Part shown: one piece after another, positions 12,301-26,400 of the stretch
Layout of the letters: every line of letters starts with the position of its first letter
Position numbering within the stretch: the stretch's first letter is position 1
Origin: Hydractinia symbiolongicarpus
Lineage: Eukaryota; Cnidaria; Hydrozoa; Anthoathecata; Hydractiniidae
Length of the DNA: 64,000 nt
Direction of reading: 5' to 3'
Assembly: GCF_029227915.1 (NCBI RefSeq)
Contig: NC_079876.1
Coordinates: 8,992,001 to 9,056,000 of the forward strand
Program-made: the position numbers and the translations under genes
Notes under the pieces: model-generated
Told to the model about the DNA's origin: nothing
Databases searched by the model: none
What the model saw: the letters and a program-made list of their open reading frames with translations, nothing else

Positions 12301-15300
12301 AGTTTAATCGCCGGCAAACGAAAACCCGCGATTTCCCGTAAATCCCGGACTCGGCCCGTATAGTCAAAAGTATAAAAAGAAAGTACCCAGGGTGTAAACT
12401 CATTTCCCGAACGATTTTTTAAATTATTATTTCACCACTAAAGCCCATGAGACTTGTAGTATTTAAAAATGTTTTCATTTTTGATGAGACGCAGAATAAA
12501 AGAAGTTTAATTGCCGGCAAACGAAAACCCGCGATTTCCCGTAAATCCCGGACTCGGCCCGTATAGTCAAAAGTATACAAGGAAAGTACCCAGTGAGTAA
12601 ACTCATTTCCTGAACGAATTTTTAAATTATTTTTTCACCACTAAAACGCATGAGACTTGTAGTTTTCAAAAATGTTTTCATTTTCGATGAGACGCTGAAT
12701 AAAAGAAGTTTAATCGCCGGCAAACGAAAACCTGCGATTTCCCGTAAATCCCGGACTCGGCCCGTATAGTCAAAAGTATACAAAGAAAGTACCCAGGGAG
12801 TAAACTCATTTCCCAAACGATTATTTAAATTATTATTTCACCACTAAAGCCCATGAGACTTGTAGTTTTCAGAAATGTTTTCATTTTTGATGAGACGCTT
12901 AATAAAAGTGGTTTAATCGCCGGCAAACGAAAACCCGCGATTTCCCGTAAATCCCGGGCTTGGCCCGTATAGTCGAATGTATACAAAGAAAGTACCCTGT
13001 GAGTAAACTCATTTCCAAAACGATTTTTTAAATTATCTTTTCACCACTAAAACGCTTAAGACTTGTAGTTTTCAAAAATGTTTTCATTTTTGATGAGACG
13101 CTGAATAAAAGAAGTTTAATAGCCGGCAAACGAAAACCCGCCATTTCCCGTAAACCCCGGACTCGGCCCGCATAGTCAAAAGTATACAAAGAAAGTGCCC
13201 AGGGAGTAAACTCATTTCCCGAACGTTTTTTTAAATTATTTTTTCACCACTAAAACGCATGAGACTTGTAGTTTTCAAAAATGTTTTTATTTTTGATGAG
13301 ACGCTGAATAAAAGAAGTTTAATCGCCGGCAAACGAAAACCTGCGATTTCCCGTAAATCCCGGACTCGACCCGTATAGTCAAAATTATACAAAGAAAGTA
13401 CCCAGGGTGTAAACTCACTTCTCGCACGATTTTTTAAATTATTATTTCACCACTAAAGCCCATGACACTTGTAGTATTTAAAAATATTTTTATTTTTGAT
13501 GAGACGCTGAATAAAAGAAGTTTAATCGCCGGCAAACGAAAACCCGCGATTTCCCGTAAATCCCGGACTCGGCCCGTATAGTCAAAAGTATACAAAGAAA
13601 GTACCCAGGGTGTAAACTCATTTCCCGAACGATTTTTTAAATTATTATTTCACCACTAAAGCCCATGAGACTTGTAGTATTTAAAAATATTTTCATTTTT
13701 GATGAGACGCTGAATAAAAGAAGTTTAATCGCCGGCAAACGAAAACCCGCCACTTCCCGTAAATCCCGGACTCGGCCCGTATAGTCAAAAGTATACAAAG
13801 GAAGTACCCAGGGAGTAAACTCATTTCCCAAACGATTATTTAAATTATTATTTCACCACTAAAGCCCATGAGACTTGTAGTTTTTAAAAATGTTTTCATT
13901 TTTGATGAGACGCAGAATAAAAGAAGTTTAATTGCCGGCAAACGAAAACCCGCGATTTCCCGTAAATCCCGGACTCGGCCCGTATAGTCAAAAGTATACA
14001 AGGAAAGTACCCAGTGAGTAAACTCATTTCCTGAACGAATTTTTAAATTATTTTTTCACCACTAAAACGCATGAGACTTGTAGTTTTCAAAAGTATTTTT
14101 ATTTTCGATGAGACGCTGAATAAAAGAAGTTTAATCGCCGGCAAACGAAAACCTGCGATTTCCCGTAAATCCCGGACTCGGCCCGTATAGTCAAAAGTAT
14201 ACAAAGAAAGTACCCAGGGAGTAAACTCATTTCCTAAACGATTATTTAAATTATTATTTCACCACTAAAGCCCATGAGACTTGTAGTTTTCAGAAATGTT
14301 TTCATTTTTGATGAGACGCTTAATAAAAGTGGTTTAATCGCCGGCAAACGAAAACCCGCGATTTCCCGTAAATCCCGGGCTTGGCCCGTATAGTCGAATG
14401 TATACAAAGAAAGTACCCTGTGATTAAACTCATTTCCAAAACGATTTTTTAAATTATCTTTTCACCACTAAAACGCTTAAGACTTGTAGTTTTCAAAAAT
14501 ATTTTCATTTTTGATGAGACGCTGACTAAAAGAAGTTTAATAGCCGGCAAACGAAAACCCGCCATTTCCCGTAAACCCCGGACTCGGCCCGCATAGTCAA
14601 AAGTATACAAAGAAAGTGCCCAGGGAGTAAACTCATTTCCCGAACGATTTTTTAAATTATTTTTTCACCACTAAAACGCATGAAACTTGTAGTTTTCAAA
14701 AATGTTTTTATTTTTGATGAGACGCTGAATAAAAGAAGTTTAATCGCCGGCAAACGAAAACCTGCGATTTCCCGTAAATCCCGGACTCGGCCCGTATAGT
14801 CAAAAGTATACAAAGAAAGTACCCAGGGTGTAAACTCATTTCCCGAACGATTTTTTAAATTATTATTTCACCACTAAAGCCCATGAGACTTGTAGTATTT
14901 AAAAATATTTTCATTTTTGATGAGACGCTGAATAAAAGAAGTTTAATCGCCGGCAAACGAAAACCTGCGATTTCCCGTAAATCCCGGACTCGGCCCGTAT
15001 AGTCAAAAGTATACAAAGAAAGTACCCAGGGTGTAAACTCATTTCCCGAACGATTTTTTAAATTATTATTTCACCACTAAAGCCCATGAGACTTGTAGTA
15101 TTTAAAAATATTTTCATTTTTGATGAGACGCTGAATAAAAGAAGTTTAATCGCCGGCAAACGAAAACCTGCGATTTCCCGTAAATCCCGGACTCGGCCCG
15201 TATAGTCAAAAGTATACAAAGAAAGTACCCAGGGTGTAAACTCATTTCCCGAACGATTTTTTAAATTATTATTTCACCACTAAAACGCATGAGACTTGTA

Positions 15301-16190
15301 GTTTTCAAAAATGTTTTCATTTTTGATGAGACGCTGAATAAAAGAAGTTTAACCGCCGGCAAACGAAAACCTGCGATTTCCCGTAAATCCCGGACTCAGC
15401 CCGTATAGTCAAAAGTATACAAAGAAAGTACCCAGGGAGTAAACTCATTTCCCAAACGATTATTTAAATTATTATTTCACCACTAAAGCCCATGAGACTT
15501 GTAGTTTTTAAAAATGTTTTCATTTTTGATGAGACGCAGAATAAAAGAAGTTTAATTGCCGGCAAACGAAAACCCGCGATTTCCCGTAAATCCCGGACTC
15601 GGCCCGTATAGTCAAAAGTATACAAGGAAAGTACCCAGTGAGTAAACTCATTTCCTGAACGAATTTTTAAATTATTTTTTCACCACTAAAACGCATGAGA
15701 CTTGTAGTTTTCAAAAATGTTTTTATTTTCGATGAGACGCTGAATAAAAGAAGTTTAATCGCCGGCAAACGAAAACCTGCGATTTCCCGTAAATCCCGGA
15801 CTCGGCCCGTATAGTCAAAAGTATACAAAGAAAGTACCCAGGGAGTAAACTCATTTCCCAAACGATTATTTAAATTATTATTTCACCACTAAAGCCCATG
15901 AGACTTGTAGTTTTCAGAAATGTTTTCATTTTTGATGAGACGCTTAATAAAAGTGGTATAATCGCCGGCAAACGAAAACCCGCGATTTCCCGTAAATCCC
16001 GGGCTTGGCCCGTATAGTCGAATGTATACAAAGAAAGTACCCTGTGAGTAAATTCATTTCCAAAACGATTTTTTAAATTATCTTTTCACCACTAAAACGC
16101 TTAAGACTTGTAGTTTTCAAAAATGTTTTCATTTTTGATGAGACGCTGAATAAAAGAAGTTTAATCGCCGGCAAACGAAAACCTGCGATT
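8200..16190 (+). repeat. 21-monomer duplication of satellite A (offset 4263 bp)
   Basis: Sequence from about 8200 to 11930 recurs at about 12460-16190 with an offset of 4263 bp, exactly 21 x 203. Matching anchors are the ACAAGGAAAGTACCCAGTGAG monomers at 8319/12582, 9740/14003 and 11364/15627 (last G of AAGG). Another match is the CTGTGATTAAACTC monomer near 10158/14421. At the left limit, ACGATTATTTAAATT (8150) no longer matches ACGATTTTTTAAATT (12415). Near 11905/16168 the register changes: the second copy resumes with a monomer equal to the one at about 12103, a 20-monomer offset. That implies loss of one monomer at the breakpoint. Confidence 0.85.
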
Positions 16191-17454
16191 TCCCGAAAAT
16201 CCCGGACTCGACCCGTATAGTCAAAAGTATACAAAGAAAGTACCCAGGGTGTAAACTCACTTCCCGAACGATTTTTTAAATTATTATTTCACCACTAAAG
16301 CCCATGAGACTTGTAGTATTTAAAAATATTTTCATTTTTGATGAGACGCTGAATAAAAGAAGTTTAATCGCCGGCAAACGAAAACCCGCGATTTCCCGTA
16401 AATCCCGGACTCGGCCCGTATAATCAAAAGTATACAAAGAAAGTACCCAGGGTGTAAACTCATTTCCCGAACGATTTTTTAAATTATTATTTCACCACTA
16501 AAGCCCATGAGACTTGTAAGTATTTAAAAATATTTTCATTTTTGATGAGACGCTGAATAAAAGAAGTTTAATCGCCAGCAAACGAAAACCCGCCCCTTCC
16601 CGTAAATCCCGGACTCGGCCCGTATAGTCAAAAGTATACAAAGGAAGTACCCAGGGAGTAAACTCATTTCCCAAACGATTATTTAAATTATTATTTCACC
16701 ACTAAAGCCCATGAGACTTGTAGTTTTCAAAAGTATTTTCATTTTTGATGAGACGCTTAATAAAAGTGGTTTAATCGCCGGCAAACGAAAACCCGCGATT
16801 TCCCTTAAATCCCGGGCTTGGCCCGTATAGTCAAATGTATACAAAGAAAGTACCCTGTGAGTAAACTCATTTCCAAAACGATTTTTTAAATTATCTTTTC
16901 ACCACTAAAACGCTTAAGACTTGTAGTTTTCAAAAATATTTTCATTTTTGATGAGACGCTGAATAAAAGAAGTTTAATAGCCGGCAAACGAAAACCCGCC
17001 ATTTCCCGTAAACCCCGGACTCGGCCCGCATAGTCAAAAGTATACAAAGAAAGTGCCCAGGGAGTAAACTCATTTCCCGAACGATTTTTTAAATTATTTT
17101 TTCACCACTAAAACGCATGAGACTTGTAGTTTTCAAAAATGTTTTTATTTTTGATGAGACGCTGAATAAAAGAAGTTTAATCGCCGGCAAACGAAAACCC
17201 GCCACTTCCCGTAAATCCCGGACTCGGCCCGTATAGTCAAAAGTATACAAAGGAAGTACCCAGGGAGTAAACTCATTTCCCAAACGATTATTTAAATTAT
17301 TATTTCACCACTAAAGCCCATGAGACTTGTAGTTTTTAAAAATGTTTTCATTTTTGATGAGACGCAGAATAAAAGAAGTTTGATTGCCGGCAAACGAAAA
17401 CCCGCGATTTCCCGTAAATCCCGGACTCGGCCCGTACAGTCAAAAGCATACAAG

Positions 17455-20400
17455 GAAAGTACCCAGTGAGTAAACTCATTTCCTGAACGAATTTTTAAAT
17501 TATTTTTTCACCACTAAAACGCATGAGACTTGTAGTTTTCAAAAGTATTTTCATTTTCGATGAGACGCTGAATAAAAGAAGTTTAATCGCCGGCAAACGA
17601 AAACCTGCGATTTCCCGTAAATCCCGGACTCGGCCCGTATAGTCAAAAGTATACAAAGAAAGTACCCAGGGAGTAAACTCATTTCCTAAACCATTATTTA
17701 AATTATTATTTCACCACTAAAGCCCATGAGACTTGTAGTTTTCAGAAATGTTTTCATTTTTGATGAGACGCTTAATAAAAGTGGTTTAATCGCCGGCAAA
17801 CGAAAACCCGCGATTTCCCTTAAATCCCGGGCTTGGCCCGTATAGTCGAATGTATACAAAGAAAGTACCCTGTGAGTAAACTCATTTCCAAAACGATTTT
17901 TTAAATTATCTTTTCACCACTAAAACGCTTAAGACTTGTAGTTTTCAAAAATATTTTCATTTTTGATGAGACGCTGAATAAAAGAAGTTTAATAGCCGGC
18001 AAACGAAAACCCGCCATTTCCCGTAAACCCCGGACTCGGCCCGCATAGTCAAAAGTATACAAAGAAAGTGCCCAGGGAGTAAACTCATTTCCCGAACGAT
18101 TTTTTAAATTATTTTTTCACCACTAAAACGCATGAGACTTGTAGTTTTCAAAAATGTTTTTATTTTTGATGAGACGCTGAATAAAAGAAGTTTAATCGCC
18201 GGCAAACGAAAACCTGCGATTTCCCGTAAATCCCGGACTCGGCCCGTATAGTCAAAAGTATACAAAGAAAGTACCCAGGGTGTAAACTCATTTCCCGAAC
18301 GATTTTTTAAATTATTATTTCACCACTAAAGCCCATGAGACTTGTAGTATTTAAAAATATTTTCATTTTTGATGAGACGCTGAATAAGAGAAGTTTAATC
18401 GCCGGCAAACGAAAACCTGCGATTTCCCGTAAATCCCGGACTCGGCCCGTATAGTCAAAAGTATACAAAGAAAGTACCCAGGGTGTAAACTCATTTCCCG
18501 AACGATTTTTTAAATTATTATTTCACCACTAAAGCCCATGAGACTTGTAGTATTTAAAAATATTTTCATTTTTGATGAGACGCTGAATAAAAGAAGTTTA
18601 ATCGCCGGCAAACGAAAACCTGCGATTTCCCGTAAATCCCGGACTCGGCCCGTATAGTCAAAAGTATACAAAGAAAGTACCCAGGGTGTAAACTCATTTC
18701 CCGAACAATTTTTTAAATTATTATTTCACCACTAAAGCCCATGAGACTTGTAGTATTTAAAAATATTTTCATTTTTGATGAGACGCTGAATAAAAGAAGT
18801 TTAATCGCCGGCAAACGAAAACCCGCCACTTCCCGTAAATCCCGGACTCGGCCCGTATAGTCAAAAGTATACAAAGAAAGTACCCAGGGTGTAAACTCAT
18901 TTCCCGAACGATTTTTTAAATTATTATTTCACCACTAAAGCCCATGAGACTTGTAGTATTTAAAAATATTTTCATTTTTGATGAGACGCTGAATAAAAGA
19001 AGTTTAATCGCCGGCAAACGAAAACCCGCGACTTCCCGTAAATCCCGGACTCAGCCCGTATAGTCAAAATTATACAAAGAAAGTACCCAGGGTGTAAACT
19101 CATTTCCTGAACGATTTTTTAAATTATTATTTCACCACTAAAGCCCATGAGACTTGTAGTATTTAAAAATATTTTCATTTTTGATGAGACGCTGAATAAA
19201 AGAAGTTTAATCGCCGGCAAACGAAAACCCGCGACTTCCCGTAAATCCCGGACTCAGCCCGTATAGTCAAAAGTATACAAAGAAAGTACCCAGTGAGTAA
19301 ACTCATTTCCCGAACGATTTTTTAAATTATTTTTTCACCACTAAAACGCATGAGACTTGTAGTATTCAAAAATATTTTCATTTTTGATGAGACGCTGAAT
19401 AAAAGAAGTTTAATCGCCTGCAAACGAAAACCTGCGATTTCCCGTAAATCCCGGACTCGGCCCGTATAGTCAAAAGTATACAAAGAAAGTACCCAGGGTG
19501 TAAACTCATTTCCCGAACGATTTTTTAAATTATTATTTCACCACTAAAGCCCATGAGACTTGTAGTATTTAAAAATATTTTCATTTTTGATGAGACGCTG
19601 AATAAAAGAAGTTTAATCGCCGGCAAACGAAAACCCGCCACTTCCCGTAAATCCCGGACTCGGCCCGTATAGTCAAAAGTATACAAAGAAAGTACCAGGG
19701 TGTAAACTCATTTCCCGAACGATTTTTTAAATTATTATTTCACCACTAAAGCCCATGAGACTTGTAGTATTTAAAAATATTTTCATTTTTGATGAGACGC
19801 TGAATAAAAGAAGTTTAATCGCCGGCAAACGAAAACCCGCGACTTCCCGTAAATCCCGGACTCAGCCCGTATAGTCAAAAGTATACAAAGAAAGTACCCA
19901 GGGTGTAAACTCATTTCCCGAACGATTTTTTAAATTATTATTTCACCACTAAAGCCCATGAGACTTGTAGTATTTAAAAATATTTTCATTTTTGATGAGA
20001 CGCTGAATAAAAGAAGTTTAATCGCCGGCAAACGAAAACCCGCGACTTCCTGTAAATCCCGGACTCAGCCCGTATAGTCAAAAGTATACAAAGAAAGTAC
20101 CCAGTGAGTAAACTCATTTCCCGAACGATTTTTTAAATTATTTTTTCACCACTAAAACGCATGAGACTTGTAGTATTCAAAAATGTTTTCATTTTTGATG
20201 AGACGCTGAATAAAAGAAGTTTAATCGCCTGCAAACGAAAACCTGCGATTTCCCGTAAATCCCGGACTCGGCCCGTATAGTCAAAAGTATACAAGGAAAG
20301 TACCCAGTGAGTAAACTCATTTCCTGAACGAATTTTTAAATTATTTTTTCACCACTAAAACGCATGAGACTTGTAGTTTTCAAAAGTATTTTCATTTTCG

Positions 20401-23400
20401 ATGAGACGCTGAATAAAAGAAGTTTAATCGCCGGCAAACGAAAACCTGCGATTTCCCGTAAATCCCGGACTCGGCCCGTATAGTCAAAAGTATACAAAGA
20501 AAGTACCCAGGGAGTAAACTCATTTCCTAAACGATTATTTAAATTATTATTTCACCACTAAAGCCCATGAGACTTGTAGTTTTCAGAAATGTTTTCATTT
20601 TTGATGAGACGCTTAATAAAAGTGGTTTAATCGCCGGCAAACGAAAACCCGCGATTTCCCGTAAATCCCGGGCTTGGCCCGTATAGTCGAATGTATACAA
20701 AGAAAGTACCCTGTGATTAAACTCATTTCCAAAACGATTTTTTAAATTATCTTTTCACCACTAAAACGCTTAAGACTTGTAGTTTTCAAAAATATTTTCA
20801 TTTTTGATGAGACGCTGAATAAAAGAAGTTTAATAGCCGGCAAACGAAAACCCGCCATTTCCCGTAAACCCCGGACTCGGCCCGCATAGTCAAAAGTATA
20901 CAAAGAAAGTGCCCAGGGAGTAAACTCATTTCCCGAACGATTTTTTAAATTATTTTTTCACCACTAAAACGCATGAAACTTGTAGTTTTCAAAAATGTTT
21001 TTATTTTTGATGAGACGCTGAATAAAAGAAGTTTAATCGCCGGCAAACGAAAACCTGCGATTTCCCGTAAATCCCGGACTCGGCCCGTATAGTCAAAAGT
21101 ATACAAAGAAAGTACCCAGGGTGTAAACTCATTTCCCGAACGATTTTTTAAATTATTATTTCACCACTAAAGCCCATGAGACTTGTAGTATTTAAAAATA
21201 TTTTCATTTTTGATGAGACGCTGAATAAAAGAAGTTTAATCGCCGGCAAACGAAAACCTGCGATTTCCCGTAAATCCCGGACTCGGCCCGTATAGTCAAA
21301 AGTATACAAAGAAAGTACCCAGGGTGTAAACTCATTTCCCGAACGATTTTTTGAATTATTATTTCACCACTAAAGCCCATGAGACTTGTAGTATTTAAAA
21401 ATATTTTCATTTTTGATGAGACGCTGAATAAAAGAAGTTTAATCGCCGGCAAACGAAAACCTGCGATTTCCCGTAAATCCCGGACTCGGCCCGTATAGTC
21501 AAAAGTATACAAAGAAAGTACCCAGGGTGTAAACTCATTTCCCGAACGATTTTTTGAATTATTATTTCACCACTAAAGCCCATGAGACTTGTAGTATTTA
21601 AAAATATTTTCATTTTTGATGAGACGCTGAATAAAAGAATTTTAATCGCCGGGAAACGAAAACCTGCGATTTCCCGTAAATCCCGGACTCGGCCCGTATA
21701 GTCAAAAGTATACAAAGAAAGTACCCAGGGTGTAAACTCATTTCCCGAACAATTTTTTAAATTATTATTTCACCACTAAAGCCCATGAGACTTGTAGTAT
21801 TTAAAAATATTTTCATTTTTGATGAGACGCTGAATAAAAGAAGTTTAATCGCCGGCAAACGAAAACCCGCCACTTCCCGTAAATCCCGGACTCGGCCCGT
21901 ATAGTCAAAAGTATACAAAGAAAGTACCCAGGGTGTAAACTCATTTCCCGAACGATTTTTTAAATTATTATTTCACCACTAAAGCCCATGAGACTTGTAG
22001 TATTTAAAAATATTTTCATTTTTGATGAGACGCTGAATAAAAGAAGTTTAATCGCCGGCAAACGAAAACCCGCGACTTCCCGTAAATCCCGGACTCAGCC
22101 CGTATAGTCAAAATTATACAAAGAAAGTACCCAGGGTGTAAACTCATTTCCTGAACGATTTTTTAAATTATTATTTCACCACTAAAGCCCATGAGACTTG
22201 TAGTATTTAAAAATATTTTCATTTTTGATGAGACGCTGAATAAAAGAAGTTTAATCGCCGGCAAACGAAAACCCGCGACTTCCCGTAAATCCCGGACTCA
22301 GCCCGTATAGTCAAAAGTATACAAAGAAAGTACCCAGGGTGTAAACTCATTTCCCGAACGATTTTTTAAATTATTATTTCACCACTAAAGCCCATGAGAC
22401 TTGTAGTATTTAAAAATATTTTCATTTTTGATGAGACGCTGAATAAAAGAAGTTTAATCGCCGGCAAACGAAAACCCGCGACTTCCCGTAAATCCCGGAC
22501 TCAGCCCGTATAGTCAAAATTATACAAAGAAAGTACCCAGGGTGTAAACTCATTTCCTGAACGATTTTTTAAATTATTATTTCACCACTAAAGCCCATGA
22601 GACTTGTAGTATTTAAAAATATTTTCATTTTTGATGAGACGCTGAATAAAAGAAGTTTAATCGCCGGCAAACGAAAACCCGCGACTTCCCGTAAATCCCG
22701 GACTCAGCCCGTATAGTCAAAAGTATACAAAGAAAGTACCCAGGGTGTAAACTCATTTCCCGAACGATTTTTTAAATTATTATTTCACCACTAAAGCCCA
22801 TGAGACTTGTAGTATTTAAAAATATTTTCATTTTTGATGAGACGCTGAATAAAAGAAGTTTAATCGCCGGCAAACGAAAACCCGCCACTTCCCGTAAATC
22901 CCGGACTCGGCCCGTATAGTCAAAAGTATACAAAGAAAGTACCAGGGTGTAAACTCATTTCCCGAACGATTTTTTAAATTATTTTTTCACCACTAAAACG
23001 CATGAGACTTGTAGTATTCAAAAATATTTTCATTTTTGATGAGACGCTGAATAAAAGAAGTTTAATCGCCTGCAAACGAAAACCTGCGATTTCCCGTAAA
23101 TCCCGGACTCGGCCCGTATAGTCAAAAGTATACAAAGAAAGTACCCAGGGTGTAAACTCATTTCCCGAACGATTTTTTAAATTATTATTTCACCACTAAA
23201 GCCCATGAGACTTGTAGTATTTAAAAATATTTTCATTTTTGATGAGACGCTGAATAAAAGAAGTTTAATCGCCGGCAAACGAAAACCCGCCACTTCCCGT
23301 AAATCCCGGACTCGGCCCGTATAGTCAAAAGTATACAAAGAAAGTACCAGGGTGTAAACTCATTTCCCGAACGATTTTTTAAATTATTATTTCACCACTA

Positions 23401-26400
23401 AAGCCCATGAGACTTGTAGTATTTAAAAATATTTTCATTTTTGATGAGACGCTGAATAAAAGAAGTTTAATCGCCGGCAAACGAAAACCCGCGACTTCCC
23501 GTAAATCCCGGACTCAGCCCGTATAGTCAAAAGTATACAAAGAAAGTACCCAGGGTGTAAACTCATTTCCCGAACGATTTTTTAAATTATTATTTCACCA
23601 CTAAAGCCCATGAGACTTGTAGTATTTAAAAATATTTTCATTTTTGATGAGACGCTGAATAAAAGAAGTTTAATCGCCGGCAAACGAAAACCCGCGACTT
23701 CCTGTAAATCCCGGACTCAGCCCGTATAGTCAAAAGTATACAAAGAAAGTACCCAGTGAGTAAACTCATTTCCCGAACGATTTTTTAAATTATTTTTTCA
23801 CCACTAAAACGCATGAGACTTGTAGTATTCAAAAATGTTTTCATTTTTGATGAGACGCTGAATAAAAGAAGTTTAATCGCCTGCAAACGAAAACCTGCGA
23901 TTTCCCGTAAATCCCGGACTCGGCCCGTATAGTCAAAAGTATACAAGGAAAGTACCCAGTGAGTAAACTCATTTCCTGAACGAATTTTTAAATTATTTTT
24001 TCACCACTAAAACGCATGAGACTTGTAGTTTTCAAAAGTATTTTCATTTTCGATGAGACGCTGAATAAAAGAAGTTTAATCGCCGGCAAACGAAAACCTG
24101 CGATTTCCCGTAAATCCCGGACTCGGCCCGTATAGTCAAAAGTATACAAAGAAAGTACCCAGGGAGTAAACTCATTTCCTAAACGATTATTTAAATTATT
24201 ATTTCACCACTAAAGCCCATGAGACTTGTAGTTTTCAGAAATGTTTTCATTTTTGATGAGACGCTTAATAAAAGTGGTTTAATCGCCGGCAAACGAAAAC
24301 CCGCGATTTCCCGTAAATCCCGGGCTTGGCCCGTATAGTCGAATGTATACAAAGAAAGTACCCTGTGATTAAACTCATTTCCAAAACGATTTTTTAAATT
24401 ATCTTTTCACCACTAAAACGCTTAAGACTTGTAGTTTTCAAAAATATTTTCATTTTTGATGAGACGCTGAATAAAAGAAGTTTAATAGCCGGCAAACGAA
24501 AACCCGCCATTTCCCGTAAACCCCGGACTCGGCCCGCATAGTCAAAAGTATACAAAGAAAGTGCCCAGGGAGTAAACTCATTTCCCGAACGATTTTTTAA
24601 ATTATTTTTTCACCACTAAAACGCATGAAACTTGTAGTTTTCAAAAATGTTTTTATTTTTGATGAGACGCTGAATAAAAGAAGTTTAATCGCCGGCAAAC
24701 GAAAACCTGCGATTTCCCGTAAATCCCGGACTCGGCCCGTATAGTCAAAAGTATACAAAGAAAGTACCCAGGGTGTAAACTCATTTCCCGAACGATTTTT
24801 TAAATTATTATTTCACCACTAAAGCCCATGAGACTTGTAGTATTTAAAAATATTTTCATTTTTGATGAGACGCTGAATAAAAGAAGTTTAATCGCCGGCA
24901 AACGAAAACCTGCGATTTCCCGTAAATCCCGGACTCGGCCCGTATAGTCAAAAGTATACAAAGAAAGTACCCAGGGTGTAAACTCATTTCCCGAACGATT
25001 TTTTGAATTATTATTTCACCACTAAAGCCCATGAGACTTGTAGTATTTAAAAATATTTTCATTTTTGATGAGACGCTGAATAAAAGAATTTTAATCGCCG
25101 GGAAACGAAAACCTGCGATTTCCCGTAAATCCCGGACTCGGCCCGTATAGTCAAAAGTATACAAAGAAAGTACCCAGGGTGTAAACTCATTTCCCGAACG
25201 ATTTTTTAAATTATTATTTCACCACTAAAACGCATGAGACTTGTAGTTTTCAAAAATGTTTTCATTTTTGATGAGACGCTGAATAAAAGAAGTTTAATCG
25301 CCGGCAAACGAAAACCTGCGATTTCCCGTAAATCCCGGACTCAGCCCGTATAGTCAAAAGTATACAAAGAAAGTACCCAGGGAGTAAACTCATTTCCCAA
25401 ACGATTATTTAAATTATTATTTCACCACTAAAGCCCATGAGACTTGTAGTTTTTAAAAATGTTTTCATTTTTGATGAGACGCAGAATAAAAGAAGTTTAA
25501 TTGCCGGCAAACGAAAACCCGCGATTTCCCGTAAATCCCGGACTTGGCCGTATAGTCAAAAGTATACAAGGAAAGTACCCAGTGAGTAAACTCATTTCCT
25601 GAACGAATTTTTAAATTATTTTTTCACCACTAAAACGCATGAGACTTGTAGTTTTCAAAAATGTTTTCATTTTCGATGAGACGCTGAATAAAAGAAGTTT
25701 AATCGCCGGCAAACGAAAACCTGCGATTTCCCGTAAATCCCGGACTCGGCCCGTATAGTCAAAAGTATACAAAGAAAGTACCCAGGGAGTAAACTCATTT
25801 CCCAAACGATTATTTAAATTATTATTTCACCACTAAAGCCCATGAGACTTGTAGTTTTTAAAAATGTTTTCATTTTTGATGAGACGCAGAATAAAAGAAG
25901 TTTAATTGCCGGCAAACGAAAACCCGCGATTTCCCGTAAATCCCGGACTCGGCCCGTATAGTCAAAAGTATACAAGGAAAGTACCCAGTGAGTAAACTCA
26001 TTTCCTGAACGAATTTTTAAATTATTTTTTCACCACTAAAACGCATGAGACTTGTAGTTTTCAAAAATGTTTTCATTTTCGATGAGACGCTGAATAAAAG
26101 AAGTTTAATCGCCGGCAAACGAAAACCTGCGATTTCCCGTAAATCCCGGACTCGGCCCGTATAGTCAAAAGTATACAAAGAAAGTACCCAGGGAGTAAAC
26201 TCATTTCCCAAACGATTATTTAAATTATTATTTCACCACTAAAGCCCATGAGACTTGTAGTTTTCAGAAATGTTTTCATTTTTGATGAGACGCTTAATAA
26301 AAGTGGTTTAATCGCCGGCAAACGAAAACCCGCGATTTCCCGTAAATCCCGGGCTTGGCCCGTATAGTCGAATGTATACAAAGAAAGTACCCTGTGAGTA